Below, in pieces: positions 8,940-17,819 of a stretch of DNA of 51,887 nt (positions within the stretch are counted from its first letter, which is position 1; every line of letters starts with the position of its first letter). The translations under genes and the position numbers were made by a program. The stretch covers positions 1 to 51,887 of the forward strand of contig JAAVGM010000007.1 in the NCBI GenBank assembly GCA_014800245.1, read 5' to 3'. This stretch comes from Bacteroidales bacterium (GTDB lineage Bacteria; Bacteroidota; Bacteroidia; Bacteroidales; Muribaculaceae). The notes under the pieces were generated by a model. It was given only the letters and a program-made list of their open reading frames with translations, did not search any database and was not told the origin of the DNA.

Positions 8940-9437
8940 ATGCAAAAAGTAAATTTCAACGGAATGACATTTGAGGTTGCCGGAAAATTGCCGGAAGCCG
9001 GAGAGAAAGCAAAGGATTTCACCCTCGTAGCTCAGGATCTTTCAGAGATAAAGCTTGAAGATTTCAAAGGGAAGAGGGTTGTGCTCAATATCTTCCCAAG
9101 CCTTGACACTGACGTATGCGCAGCGTCTGTGAGAAGATTCAATTCAGAGGCGTCGGAGCTTCCCAATACTGTTGTGCTCTGCATCTCAATGGACCTTCCA
9201 TTTGCCGCATCTCGTTTCTGCACTGTGAATGGCATTAATAATGTGATGACAGCATCAGGATTCCGTTCCGATTTCGGCGATGAATATGGCGTACGCCTGA
9301 AAAACGGTCCTCTTGCAGATCTCTATGCCCGTGCGCTTGTAGTGATCAATGAGAACGGAGAAGTGATCGGCAGCCAATTGGTGGAAGAGATTACGAACGA
9401 GCCCGATTACGAACTTGCAAAGAAGCTCTTGAAATAA
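8940..9437 (+). CDS. tpx: thiol peroxidase (atypical 2-Cys peroxiredoxin)
   Basis: A 165-residue peroxiredoxin that reduces hydroperoxides using thioredoxin. The peroxidatic cysteine is C60 in [15 protein letters not shown] and the resolving cysteine is C94 in FAASRFC, the spacing expected for Tpx. Length is normal. The upstream gap (8780-8939) contains the 12-mer ATTAAAAACATA twice (8872-8883 and 8919-8930) but no clear TTTG/TAnnTTTG promoter. A terminator follows the gene, so it is probably a single-gene unit. Peroxide-responsive control is plausible but not visible. Confidence 0.95.
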   Translation: MQKVNFNGMTFEVAGKLPEAGEKAKDFTLVAQDLSEIKLEDFKGKRVVLNIFPSLDTDVCAASVRRFNSEASELPNTVVLCISMDLPFAASRFCTVNGINNVMTASGFRSDFGDEYGVRLKNGPLADLYARALVVINENGEVIGSQLVEEITNEPDYELAKKLLK

Positions 9438-9488
9438 AGTAAAATCTCCCTCAAGAAGACTGAAACCATACCTCAAAATCGGTAAATA

Positions 9489-9519
9489 AAAGCGATTCAC
9501 GAAAGTGGGTCGCTTTTTT
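9489..9519 (+). terminator. terminator after tpx
   Basis: A stem of about 11 bp with one mismatch, AAGCGATTCAC (9490-9500) with GTGGGTCGCTT (9505-9515), closes on a short loop and is followed by TTTTT. It separates tpx from the susC promoter that begins 11 bases later. Confidence 0.85.
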
Positions 9520-9529
9520 ATGTTTTTTC

Positions 9530-9560
9530 TTTGGATATTTGATTGAAATTGTTAATTTTG
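9530..9560 (+). promoter_or_regulatory. promoter of the susC/susD pair
   Basis: TTTG (9530-9533), a 19-base spacer and TAATTTTG (9553-9560) match the Bacteroidetes consensus. The predicted start is near 9564, which gives a leader of about 67 bases before the susC ATG at 9631. Confidence 0.82.
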
Positions 9561-9630
9561 TCAGCGATTCCATAACACTGATAGCGGATGTATAAAAACC
9601 GTATTATTAGTGAGTATTTATACATGAACG

Positions 9631-12585
9631 ATGAAGCGAAAATCTATATTCTTTTTATCAACCCTCATGCTCTCTCCTGCATTCTCTATAAGTATAAGCG
9701 CGGAAGAGCCAAATAAACCTGACAGCGTGGCTATCTCTGCATACGATACAACACTTGATGAGATTGTCGTGACGGCGTTAGGTATAGGAAAGGAACGTAA
9801 AAGCCTGGGATATTCCGTAACCGACCTCAGCAGCGAAGAACTGAACACCTCAGGCACCACCTCACTTACAAGTGCCATTCAAGGAAAGGTGTCGGGTGTG
9901 GATATACGCCCTTCTTCAAGTTCGCCGGGAGCATCCTCACAAATTGTGATTCGAGGAGCGCGATCCTTTTCCGACAGCAACCGTCCTCTGTACGTGATTG
10001 ACGGGATGCCGGTGGCTGCCAATCCGGATTACAGCACCGGAAATTCCACCCGTGGAGCTGACCTTGCTGATAGATCTATCGACTTCAATCCCGACGATAT
10101 CGAGTCTATAAGTTTTCTTAAAGGGCAGGCGGCATCCGCTCTATATGGTATCCGTGCATCTAACGGAGTAGTGGTCATCACAACAAAAAGAGCACATAAA
10201 AAAGAATCCAAACCTACCATTACCTTCTCTACAAACCTTTCGGCTGAAATCCTGAGCCGGAAGTTTCATCCCCAAGAGATATATTCACAAGGCACCGGTA
10301 TCCAATCCTACGACCCCAATGCCGCCACAAACTGGGGACCAAAAATCAGTTCGCTTCCCGATAATCCCGTCTTTGGCGGGAACAATCAAGGACATCCAGG
10401 GATGTATTATAATCCAAAGCTCGAACAGGCAGGACTTGATCCCTGGATTGCGCCGGCAATCTACGACAATATAGGCGACTTCTTCAATACCGGTTTCACA
10501 GAGAACACAACCCTTTCCATTACGCAGACGCTTGATAAAGCCACATATTCATTCGCTCTCAGCAACTCATACCAGAATGGAGTGGTGCCCACCACCGACA
10601 TGAACCGATGGAATGTTCGCGGTCTCGTGGATTGGCAGCTTGCGAAGAATTGGAAAACCGGATTTTCAGCCAATTATGTCTCCACAACCATTCATTCTGC
10701 TCCCGGGGCAAACAATGCCATCGTAAACAGCGTCTATCAGGCTCCCGCTGAATATAATCTGAAAGGGATACCATATCATATCCCTTCAGATCCTACAGTG
10801 CAGATCTCGTATCGACCCACAGTATATGACAATCCCTATTGGTGGGCAGCCAACAACTCTTACTATCAGCATACCAACCGCGGATTCGGGAATGCGTATC
10901 TTGAATATTCAATCCGTTTCGGCGCTGAAGAAAATATGAATCTAAAGATAAGAGAGCAAGCCGGACTTGATGTTTACACCACCTCCGATTCAGATGTCAT
11001 GGAAAAAGGGTCGGCAGGAAGCGGAGGGGGATCTATCAGCAATTACGGGGTGACAAAGAATATATTCAATAATCTTTTCACTGTAAATTATAACGCACTT
11101 TTTGGTGAAGATTTCGATTTCGATGCAATGTTGGGATCCGAAATAGAGGATCGCCGTTCTCTTTACCGCAGCTATTCGGGATCAAATTTTAATTTCTATG
11201 GAATGCCTACAATCGGGAATGCCACAGTATATACAAGCAAGGAGTATGAATCAAGGGCACGCACGGTAGGATTCTTCGGATCTCTTTCCTTAGGGTGGAG
11301 GTCGATGCTATTCCTGAATGCTACGGGTCGAACTGATGTGGTCTCCTCAATGCCACGCAATAATCGCACATTCTTCTATCCGTCGGTTTCTTTGGCATGG
11401 GTATTCAGCGAATTAGGAGGCTTGCGAGGGAACGGAGTCCTTGATTATGGAAAACTTCGTGTATCTTTTGCCGAAGTAGGGCAGGGAGGAAGCTACAAAG
11501 AGAATTACATGAGTGTGCCGACCTATAGTGGAGGAATGTACACTTATAGTCCGGTGGTCTATCCGATAAATGGGATCACCTCCTATGTGCCATATCAGCA
11601 GGTGTATGACCCCAATCTTCGCCCGCAGAACACAAGGAATGTAGAAGCCGGGGTCGATTTGGAGTTTTTCAATCATAGATTGAAGTTCGGTTATACTGCA
11701 TCTTATCAGGATGTAAAGGATCAGATATTCAGCATTCCGACAGCCGGATCTACAGGCTATAGATATATCTTAGCCAATGCAGGGAGAATCTCCACATGGT
11801 CTAACGAGATAGATATTCAGGGAGTGATTCTCCGAGGAGCCGACTATGAATTGAATTTGGGAGTGAATCTATCCATGCTCCATAACGAGGTTGTCGAACT
11901 CGCTCCCGGTGTGGAATCGATAATGCTCGGCGGCTTCACCTCTCCCCAGATTCGTGCAGAAGAGGGACATACATATCCCAGCATCTACGGAACAGCTTTT
12001 CAGCGCAATGAAAATGGCGAGTTGCTTCTATCCAAGGGGCTTCCCGTGGCTACAGCCGGAAGTGTTTGTATAGCCGACTGTACTCCCGACCTTATTTCCG
12101 GCTTCAACCTAAACGGAAAATGGAAGGGATTCGGACTTTCCGCCACACTCAGCTGGCAGCATGGAGGAAGAATGTATCACGGCACAAACATGACGCTCAA
12201 TGCTTCCGGAGCAACAAAAGAATCAATTCCATGGCATGAAGGGACAATCGTGGCTGAAGGTATTGATGTTGCCACCGGAGAAAAGAACACAGTGGAGGTG
12301 GACCGTCAGAAATATTATCAGGCTTATTATGCCATCACAGAATCGGGAGTGTATGATATGAGTTTTGTAAAACTTAGAGATATCTCCTTGACCTATGACC
12401 TTCCTAAATTCGGTAATTTCAGATTTCAGGTATTTGCCTTTGCTCGCAATGTCTTGCTTTGGACCAAACTGCCTAACTTTGATCCCGAATCCTCGCAGGG
12501 CAACGGCAATATGGGTGGATACTTCGAGCGTTTCTCAATGCCTGCCACAACAAGCATAGGGGGAGGATTCAAGGTTGTATTTTAA
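9631..12585 (+). CDS. SusC/RagA-family TonB-linked outer membrane transporter
   Basis: A 984-residue SusC-type outer-membrane transporter that should import an oligomer captured by its SusD partner. It has a signal peptide (about 1-24), a TonB-box-like DEIVVTALG segment (about 42-50), a plug with SAIQGKVSGVDI, IVIRGARSF and the hallmark PLYVIDGMPV, then a long barrel. Unlike most SusC proteins it lacks the N-terminal CarboxypepD_reg-like domain; the TonB box follows the signal peptide after about 17 residues. The SusD-like gene starts 28 bases downstream. No sigma/anti-sigma pair, hybrid two-component sensor or glycan enzyme is next to it, so the substrate cannot be guessed. Confidence 0.93.
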   Translation: MKRKSIFFLSTLMLSPAFSISISAEEPNKPDSVAISAYDTTLDEIVVTALGIGKERKSLGYSVTDLSSEELNTSGTTSLTSAIQGKVSGVDIRPSSSSPGASSQIVIRGARSFSDSNRPLYVIDGMPVAANPDYSTGNSTRGADLADRSIDFNPDDIESISFLKGQAASALYGIRASNGVVVITTKRAHKKESKPTITFSTNLSAEILSRKFHPQEIYSQGTGIQSYDPNAATNWGPKISSLPDNPVFGGNNQGHPGMYYNPKLEQAGLDPWIAPAIYDNIGDFFNTGFTENTTLSITQTLDKATYSFALSNSYQNGVVPTTDMNRWNVRGLVDWQLAKNWKTGFSANYVSTTIHSAPGANNAIVNSVYQAPAEYNLKGIPYHIPSDPTVQISYRPTVYDNPYWWAANNSYYQHTNRGFGNAYLEYSIRFGAEENMNLKIREQAGLDVYTTSDSDVMEKGSAGSGGGSISNYGVTKNIFNNLFTVNYNALFGEDFDFDAMLGSEIEDRRSLYRSYSGSNFNFYGMPTIGNATVYTSKEYESRARTVGFFGSLSLGWRSMLFLNATGRTDVVSSMPRNNRTFFYPSVSLAWVFSELGGLRGNGVLDYGKLRVSFAEVGQGGSYKENYMSVPTYSGGMYTYSPVVYPINGITSYVPYQQVYDPNLRPQNTRNVEAGVDLEFFNHRLKFGYTASYQDVKDQIFSIPTAGSTGYRYILANAGRISTWSNEIDIQGVILRGADYELNLGVNLSMLHNEVVELAPGVESIMLGGFTSPQIRAEEGHTYPSIYGTAFQRNENGELLLSKGLPVATAGSVCIADCTPDLISGFNLNGKWKGFGLSATLSWQHGGRMYHGTNMTLNASGATKESIPWHEGTIVAEGIDVATGEKNTVEVDRQKYYQAYYAITESGVYDMSFVKLRDISLTYDLPKFGNFRFQVFAFARNVLLWTKLPNFDPESSQGNGNMGGYFERFSMPATTSIGGGFKVVF

Positions 12586-12612
12586 GTGGTTGCAAAATAA
12601 ATTGACTTAACA

Positions 12613-14118
12613 ATGAAAAAGATAAAATCATATATATATTTATTCTTGCTTGCGATGCTTCTCATGACCACCACGGGATGCTCGGAATCCATCATGGATG
12701 AGATTAATAAAAATACATCCAATCCCCCCGTGAGCAGTGTTGATGCCCGCTTTCAATTGACTGATGCAATAATGTCGATGGCCTTCACCACATATGGCGG
12801 TGCGTATGCATGGCATGTGGCCTCATATACAGAGCAGATCTTCGGGGATGGTAATGCCCAGATGATGTATGCCGAGCTCCGTGATCCTATCGTAACGGCA
12901 GCTCCCACAACATTCAACAACGAATGGAACAATACCTACCATAACCTCCTTAACATATCCCAGATGATTACCAAATGCGAATCCGGCATTAATTCCGGAC
13001 AGCTTGACTTGTTAGGTATGGGGCAGGTGTTGAAGGTTTTGGGATATGAAGCCCTGACCGAGCTTCATGGCGATATCCCCTATAGCGAAGCCTTGAACGA
13101 TGCTATCCGCAATCCGAAACTCGATAAGCAGGAGGAAATCTATGCCGATCTTCTGAAAGAGATCGATAAAGCAATTGGGAATCTGAATGCAGCTGTGGAG
13201 CAGAATATGGTGAGTGTGGTGAAGGAGGATATCCTTTATAAAGGGGACATGAAGAAATGGCTTGCATTCGCCTATGCTGTTAAATCGCGGCTCCTTCTCA
13301 ATGGATCTGCGAGATATCGAGATAACGTGAAGCTCGCCCTGGAGGCCGGAGAGAAAGCACTTGAGAATGGTTTTGAGGGAGCAGAACTAAGTATATTCAA
13401 CGGAGTTGATGCCGACAATTCATGGGCTGCTTATTTCCGGAGCCGTCATTATTCCGGATCATGCTCCACAGTAGCTAACCTGATGGAAGAGCGTAACGAC
13501 CCTCGTTTGCAAATCTATGCCGACGATATATTTGAAACAGGAATCATTTATGCCCCGGCGGGAAATTCCACCCTGGCCGCCACTATCGACTATGTGGGAG
13601 CTCCGGCATGGGTGAGAAATGAGAGCGCTGCAATTCACTTGCTGAGCAAAGCCTCCCTTCGCTTCATACTCGCCGAATGCAAGGCTCGCCTCGGACAAGA
13701 TTTTAAAGAAGATTTCAAAGAGGGTGTGAAAGCATCTTTTGAAGACTATCTAAAAAGCGGGAAAGATTATGTAACCAACGGAGAGGTCTCTTTGGCATCC
13801 TTCTCAGCTGAAGATTATATCGATGCTCTGCCCGGAATAGATTTGAAAGAAGTGATGGTGCAGAAATATCTATCGCAGAGCCGCGACGAGCAGATAGAAA
13901 CATACAACGACCTGCGTCGTCTCCGCGCAATAGGGGAGACCTATGTAGAGATGAAGAATCCGAACAACACCAGCAATGGGGAGAACCGTTGGCCGTTGTC
14001 AATGCCATATGGTAACAGTGATGTAGTGAGCAATCCCAATGTTGCAGCCGCTTTTGGCAGCGGTAACAGCGCCGGTTATTATATTTTCACACTTCCGCTT
14101 TGGATTTTCTCCAATTGA
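12613..14118 (+). CDS. SusD-like surface lipoprotein (SusD_like_2 type)
   Basis: A 501-residue surface lipoprotein that caps the SusC-type transporter and binds its substrate. A lipoprotein signal ends at TTGC with the lipidated cysteine at residue 23, followed by acidic SESIMDE as in Bacteroidetes surface-export signals. The body resembles the SusD_like_2 group: YTEQIFGDGNAQ, NEWNNTYHNLLNI, VLGYEALTELHGDIPYSEAL, and a late YLSQSRDEQIETYNDLRRL. The partner susC lies 28 bases upstream. The last 20 bases of coding sequence contain the promoter of the aspartokinase gene. Confidence 0.9.
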   Translation: MKKIKSYIYLFLLAMLLMTTTGCSESIMDEINKNTSNPPVSSVDARFQLTDAIMSMAFTTYGGAYAWHVASYTEQIFGDGNAQMMYAELRDPIVTAAPTTFNNEWNNTYHNLLNISQMITKCESGINSGQLDLLGMGQVLKVLGYEALTELHGDIPYSEALNDAIRNPKLDKQEEIYADLLKEIDKAIGNLNAAVEQNMVSVVKEDILYKGDMKKWLAFAYAVKSRLLLNGSARYRDNVKLALEAGEKALENGFEGAELSIFNGVDADNSWAAYFRSRHYSGSCSTVANLMEERNDPRLQIYADDIFETGIIYAPAGNSTLAATIDYVGAPAWVRNESAAIHLLSKASLRFILAECKARLGQDFKEDFKEGVKASFEDYLKSGKDYVTNGEVSLASFSAEDYIDALPGIDLKEVMVQKYLSQSRDEQIETYNDLRRLRAIGETYVEMKNPNNTSNGENRWPLSMPYGNSDVVSNPNVAAAFGSGNSAGYYIFTLPLWIFSN

Positions 14119-14130
14119 GTGTTAACTTTG
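14099..14130 (+). promoter_or_regulatory. aspartokinase promoter inside the susD 3' end
   Basis: TTTG (14099-14102), a 20-base spacer and TAACTTTG (14123-14130) match the Bacteroidetes consensus. The first half lies in susD coding sequence. The expected start, about 4 bases past the second element, falls at or next to the ATG at 14135, implying almost no leader. Confidence 0.7.
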
Positions 14131-14134
14131 CAAC

Positions 14135-15496
14135 ATGAAAGTTCTCAAATTTGGAGGTACATCAGTGGGGACGGTAGAGAGCCTCGCTAATGTCAAAAAG
14201 ATTGTGGATGGACTGGCTGAACCTGCCATAGTAGTGGTTTCAGCTTTGGGAGGTCTGACCGATAGGCTTATACTTACAGCTCGCTCGGCTTCAGAAGGGA
14301 AAAATGACTTTGAAGAAGAGATGGTTAAGATCTCCGAAAGACATCGTCATATAGTGGAATCTCTTGTGCCGGATGATCGCAAGGAGGCTGTATGGGGGAA
14401 GGTTTCGGCTTTATTGAAAGAACTTGGAGATATCTTCAAGGGTCTATCGCTTATACGTTCCCTTCCGGATCGCACTCTTGATCTCGTTTTAAGTTATGGA
14501 GAGCGAATGTCTTCTATAATCGTGGCAGGTATCCTGGAGGATGCTGAGCATCATGATTCGCTTGGATTCATGCGCACGGAACGATGGTTTAATAAAGATA
14601 TAGCCGATAGAAAGCTCACTGATCGTCTCATAAAAGAGGAGTTCCCCCTCCCATTAAGACGCCATTGCGTCACAGGAGGATTCATTTCACGCGACCGCGA
14701 TTCCGGAGAGATCACCAATCTTGGGCGAGGGGGGAGCGACTACACTGCAGCCCTTATTGCAGCGGCCCTCAATGCCAACGAACTTGAGATTTGGACCGAC
14801 GTTGATGGTTTTCTTACCACCGACCCCCGAATTGTGAAGGATGCAAGAATAATCCCCACGATGACCTTTGTGGAGAGCATGGAGCTTTGCAGCTATGGAG
14901 CAAAGGTGATCTATCCTCCGACAATTTATCCAGTATTTCATAAGAATATCCCTATCCGGATACTTAACACTTTCAATCCCACGGCCCCGGGCACATTCAT
15001 TTCCGAAAGTTGCGAAGGGGATGGGAGAGTAAGAGGAGTGTCTGTGCTTGGGAAGACAGGCGTGATAAATATTAAAGGATCTCTTACTTCAAATTTCGCA
15101 GAATTGAACACTCGCGCATATAATGCGTTATCAAGAAATGGGGTGAGTGTTCTGTTAGTGGGGCATCCCGGAGAAAATGCCGACTTTCCCATTGTCGTGC
15201 CTGAGAATGAAGTGGAGAAGGGATTAGGTCTCCTTGAATCTGAGTTTTCGCAGGAATTAAGGGAAGGCGACGTAGAGACAATTGCCGGAGATAAGGAGAT
15301 GTCGATTGTGGCAGTGGTCGGTGAGTCGATCAAGAAGATTGTCGGACTTGGAGCACGTCTTGTCAATACGCTCTGGCGAAACGGGATTGAAGTGAAGGCT
15401 GTGTCCGACGGAGTTTCAGAGACAACTATCGCCATTGTGGTCAGGTCTGCGGATGCTTCCCGTGCGCTTACGCTTATACATGAAGCTGCTATTTAG
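14135..15496 (+). CDS. lysC: aspartate kinase (monofunctional)
   Basis: A 453-residue aspartokinase that phosphorylates aspartate, the first step toward lysine, threonine and methionine. The kinase signature KFGGTSVG lies at residues 5-12; other kinase motifs are [21 protein letters not shown] and IWTDVDGF. The C-terminal third (about 310-453) forms two ACT domains, the usual site of amino-acid feedback. There is no homoserine dehydrogenase domain, so it is not a ThrA-type fusion. The lysC symbol marks the enzyme type; which end product controls it is not known. engB follows after 23 bases. Confidence 0.92.
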   Translation: MKVLKFGGTSVGTVESLANVKKIVDGLAEPAIVVVSALGGLTDRLILTARSASEGKNDFEEEMVKISERHRHIVESLVPDDRKEAVWGKVSALLKELGDIFKGLSLIRSLPDRTLDLVLSYGERMSSIIVAGILEDAEHHDSLGFMRTERWFNKDIADRKLTDRLIKEEFPLPLRRHCVTGGFISRDRDSGEITNLGRGGSDYTAALIAAALNANELEIWTDVDGFLTTDPRIVKDARIIPTMTFVESMELCSYGAKVIYPPTIYPVFHKNIPIRILNTFNPTAPGTFISESCEGDGRVRGVSVLGKTGVINIKGSLTSNFAELNTRAYNALSRNGVSVLLVGHPGENADFPIVVPENEVEKGLGLLESEFSQELREGDVETIAGDKEMSIVAVVGESIKKIVGLGARLVNTLWRNGIEVKAVSDGVSETTIAIVVRSADASRALTLIHEAAI

Positions 15497-15519
15497 GTGG
15501 CGATTTAAAAGAAATTACT

Positions 15520-16233
15520 ATGGATATAAAGAATGCAAAATATGAGATAAGCAATGCCGATTACAAGAAATGCCCGGCCACGAATGTGCCGGAGTATGCT
15601 TTTATCGGCAGATCGAATGTTGGAAAGTCTTCGCTCATTAATATGATTGGAAAGAACAAGAATCTTGCCAAGACTTCCCAAAAGCCCGGAAAGACGCTGC
15701 TTATCAATCATTTCAAGATGGATAATGGAGCATGGTATCTTGTTGACCTTCCCGGCTATGGATATGCAGCCCGAGGGAAGGATCAGCGACAGCAATTCGG
15801 AAAGATTATCCAAGGATATATTCTGGGCAGGGAGCAGCTGACATGTCTGTTTGTGCTTATCGATATAAGACATGAACCGCAGAAAATCGACTTGGAATTT
15901 CTGAGATGGCTTGGAGAGAATGGAGTGCCATTCGCTATAGTCTTCACAAAAGCTGATAAGCTCGGCACAAATGCCGGAGCTGCGAAAGTGGCGGATTATA
16001 AAAAAGTTCTTTTGAAAGAATGGGAGGAGCTTCCACCGGTGTTTGTTACCTCTTCAGAGAAAAAGACCGGACGCGACGAACTCCTGAATTATATCTTCTC
16101 TCTTAATAAAGAGATTGCAGAAGGAGAGAAACCCGTGATTGAAGAGGAATTGAAAGCGGAGTCGGATCAGCAGGTTGATGAAGGGAAAAAATCTGAGGTT
16201 GAGACTTCGGAAAAAGGGGTGGAAGAAAAATAA
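15520..16233 (+). CDS. engB: ribosome biogenesis GTPase YsxC/EngB
   Basis: A 237-residue small GTPase of the TrmE-Era-EngA-YihA class that helps assemble the large ribosomal subunit. G1 is GRSNVGKS (30-37), G3 is [10 protein letters not shown]4 is FTKADK, and FVTSSEK marks G5. The first 200 residues have the usual family length. The last 35 or so form a Glu/Lys-rich tail that looks disordered. It begins an apparent operon with rpiB (29 bases on) and folB. Confidence 0.95.
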   Translation: MDIKNAKYEISNADYKKCPATNVPEYAFIGRSNVGKSSLINMIGKNKNLAKTSQKPGKTLLINHFKMDNGAWYLVDLPGYGYAARGKDQRQQFGKIIQGYILGREQLTCLFVLIDIRHEPQKIDLEFLRWLGENGVPFAIVFTKADKLGTNAGAAKVADYKKVLLKEWEELPPVFVTSSEKKTGRDELLNYIFSLNKEIAEGEKPVIEEELKAESDQQVDEGKKSEVETSEKGVEEK

Positions 16234-16262
16234 GACTTAACTAAAATATAATATCATCCGAT

Positions 16263-16706
16263 ATGGAAAAGATTGCTATGGCATGTGATCATGCCGGCTA
16301 TGAATTAAAAGAGACACTAAAGGTGTATCTTACAGAGAAGGGTTATGAGGTGGTGGATTTCGGCACCAACAGCACTGATTCATGCGATTATCCCGATTAC
16401 GCTCATCCTGCGGCAGAGGCCATAGAGAAAGGGGAGTGTGCATTTGGGATTTGCATGTGTGGTTCGGGCAATGGAATCAATATGACTCTGAATCATCATC
16501 AGGGGATCCGTTCTGCATTGTGCTGGCTTCCTGAGATAGCGGCGCTTGCGCGTCAGCACAACAACGCCAATGTTTGTGTGCTTCCTGCCCGTTTTGTTTC
16601 GGAAGCTGAGGCAAAAGCGATTGTTGATGCCTATCTTGATGCAGAATTTGAAGGAGGCAGGCATGTGCGCCGAATCAATAAGATACCGGTAGGAGTCATT
16701 GCATAA
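16263..16706 (+). CDS. rpiB: ribose-5-phosphate isomerase B
   Basis: A 147-residue RpiB/LacAB-type isomerase interconverting ribose 5-phosphate and ribulose 5-phosphate in the pentose phosphate pathway. The signature is clear: MACDHAGYELKE at the start, GTNSTDSCDYPDYA, the catalytic loop GICMCGSGNGINM, and NNANVCVLPARF. Length is normal. It sits between engB and folB with short gaps (29 and 18 bases). Confidence 0.95.
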   Translation: MEKIAMACDHAGYELKETLKVYLTEKGYEVVDFGTNSTDSCDYPDYAHPAAEAIEKGECAFGICMCGSGNGINMTLNHHQGIRSALCWLPEIAALARQHNNANVCVLPARFVSEAEAKAIVDAYLDAEFEGGRHVRRINKIPVGVIA

Positions 16707-16724
16707 AGGAAATTTGCATAAATA

Positions 16725-17078
16725 ATGGAATATTTCAATATTCGCTTGAACGATCTTCGTTTTTTCTCAAAGATTGGGGTCTTTGAGCAGGAGCGAAAGG
16801 TGGGAAATGAGTTCTTGATGAATGTGGAGGTTAGAATTTCGGCCTCCACATTCATTGAGGAGGATCTGGAAAGCAGTATTTCATATGCAGATGTCTTTTT
16901 AGAGATAAAAGAGGTGATGGGCGCCGAATGGTTGCTCTTGGAGACAGTGGCTAAAAAGATAAAGGATAAACTTACAGCACGTTGGCCCCAGATAGAAGGG
17001 GGGAAGATAAGCATAGATAAGATGGCTCCTCCCATTGCGGGAATAGATGGAAAATGTGGAATTGAATATTTATTTTAA
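16725..17078 (+). CDS. folB: dihydroneopterin aldolase
   Basis: A 117-residue enzyme of folate synthesis that cleaves dihydroneopterin to 6-hydroxymethyl-dihydropterin, the substrate of FolK. The family pattern shows in LNDLRFFSKIGVFEQER near the N-terminus (substrate-binding glutamate), the YADVFLEIKEV helix, LETVAKKI, and the late SIDKMAPPIAGI with the catalytic lysine. folK is not here but about 28 kb away at 44536. It is the last gene of the engB-rpiB-folB run. Confidence 0.92.
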   Translation: MEYFNIRLNDLRFFSKIGVFEQERKVGNEFLMNVEVRISASTFIEEDLESSISYADVFLEIKEVMGAEWLLLETVAKKIKDKLTARWPQIEGGKISIDKMAPPIAGIDGKCGIEYLF

Positions 17079-17094
17079 AAAAATGCTCAAAAAA

Positions 17095-17126
17095 TTTGGC
17101 AGATTCAAAAAAATAGACTAATTTTG
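17095..17126 (+). promoter_or_regulatory. promoter of the tRNA-Arg cluster
   Basis: TTTG (17095-17098), a 20-base spacer and TAATTTTG (17119-17126) match the consensus. The first tRNA starts about 33 bases after the predicted transcript start near 17130. Confidence 0.85.
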
Positions 17127-17162
17127 CAGTCGCAAACGGGAACGAAAGTGAACGGCGAGCAT

Positions 17163-17236
17163 GGTTCGTTAGCTCAATTGAATAGAGCATCTGACTACGG
17201 ATCAGAAGGTTGCAGGTTTGAATCCTGCACGAATCA
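17163..17236 (+). tRNA. tRNA-Arg (anticodon ACG), copy 1
   Basis: A complete 74-base cloverleaf. The acceptor stem GGTTCGT pairs with ACGAATC (one G-U), the anticodon arm is TCTGA-CTACGGA-TCAGA, and the T arm is GCAGG-TTTGAAT-CCTGC. The discriminator is A; the CCA end is not encoded. The ACG wobble base would need conversion to inosine to read CGN codons. Confidence 0.97.
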
Positions 17237-17275
17237 CAAGGCAATTTTCATGGTTGCTTATTGATATTGAAGATT

Positions 17276-17349
17276 GGCTCCTTAGCTCAATTGAATAGAG
17301 CATCTGACTACGGATCAGAAGGTTGCAGGTTTGAATCCTGCAGGAGTCA
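17276..17349 (+). tRNA. tRNA-Arg (anticodon ACG), copy 2 with a different acceptor stem
   Basis: Its body is identical to copy 1 from the TA spacer through the T arm, but the acceptor stem is GGCTCCT paired with AGGAGTC. Bases change on both sides, so pairing is kept. The discriminator is A and CCA is not encoded. It lies 39 bases after copy 1. Confidence 0.96.
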
Positions 17350-17365
17350 CCCACAAAACAACGAT

Positions 17366-17439
17366 GGTTCGTTAGCTCAATTGAATAGAGCATCTGACTA
17401 CGGATCAGAAGGTTGCAGGTTTGAATCCTGCACGAATCA
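17366..17439 (+). tRNA. tRNA-Arg (anticodon ACG), copy 3
   Basis: Identical in sequence to copy 1, including the GGTTCGT/ACGAATC acceptor stem. It lies 16 bases after copy 2 and directly before a terminator, so the three appear to form one transcript. Confidence 0.97.
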
Positions 17440-17442
17440 CTA

Positions 17443-17472
17443 AAAGCAGAGCTTTTCGCTCTGCTTTTTTTG
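17443..17472 (+). terminator. terminator of the tRNA-Arg cluster
   Basis: A 10-bp stem, AAAGCAGAGC (17443-17452) with GCTCTGCTTT (17458-17467), has a 5-base loop and is followed by a run of T. Confidence 0.92.
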
Positions 17473-17567
17473 TTTTAATGATTATCCTCATAATTCCCCA
17501 ATATATATCAATTAAATATAGGCATGGGGATTAATGAAGAGATCCATAATATATAATATAGGAATCT

Positions 17568-17786
17568 ATGCGCATAAAAATGAAATTGGAAGATGCGATG
17601 GTCTATTCGCTTGTGTCTTGTGGACATGGAATGACCACTGAACGTCTTGCTGAATATATCAACCGGAATGCACTTCATGTGCGACAAGATGGAAAGCCGG
17701 TTTCAAGCCGACAGATTTATGCTATTGTCCGTCGGCTTCCAACCGTTTTCGCAATTGAAGGTGGAAGAATATTATTAGTAATGTGA
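17568..17786 (+). CDS. small winged-helix (HARE-HTH-like) protein
   Basis: A 72-residue protein whose pattern fits the small winged-helix module called HARE-HTH: an N-terminal helix (LEDAMVYSLVSCG), MTTERLAEYINRNAL, then HVRQDGKPVSSRQIYAIVRRLPTVF and a short beta wing (FAIEGGRILLVM). DNA binding is inferred from the fold; the target is unknown. An ATG at codon 5 is an alternative start. It is a lone gene after the tRNA terminator, convergent with viaA (33-base gap). The 95 bases before it show no clear promoter. Confidence 0.65.
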   Translation: MRIKMKLEDAMVYSLVSCGHGMTTERLAEYINRNALHVRQDGKPVSSRQIYAIVRRLPTVFAIEGGRILLVM

Positions 17787-17819
17787 GCTTATAAATTTGT
17801 ACGCAAGCAGAATTGGCTC

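Noticed and set aside
17163-17439. CRISPR-like array (three near-identical units)
   Set aside because: The units fold as complete tRNA-Arg cloverleaves with anticodon ACG.
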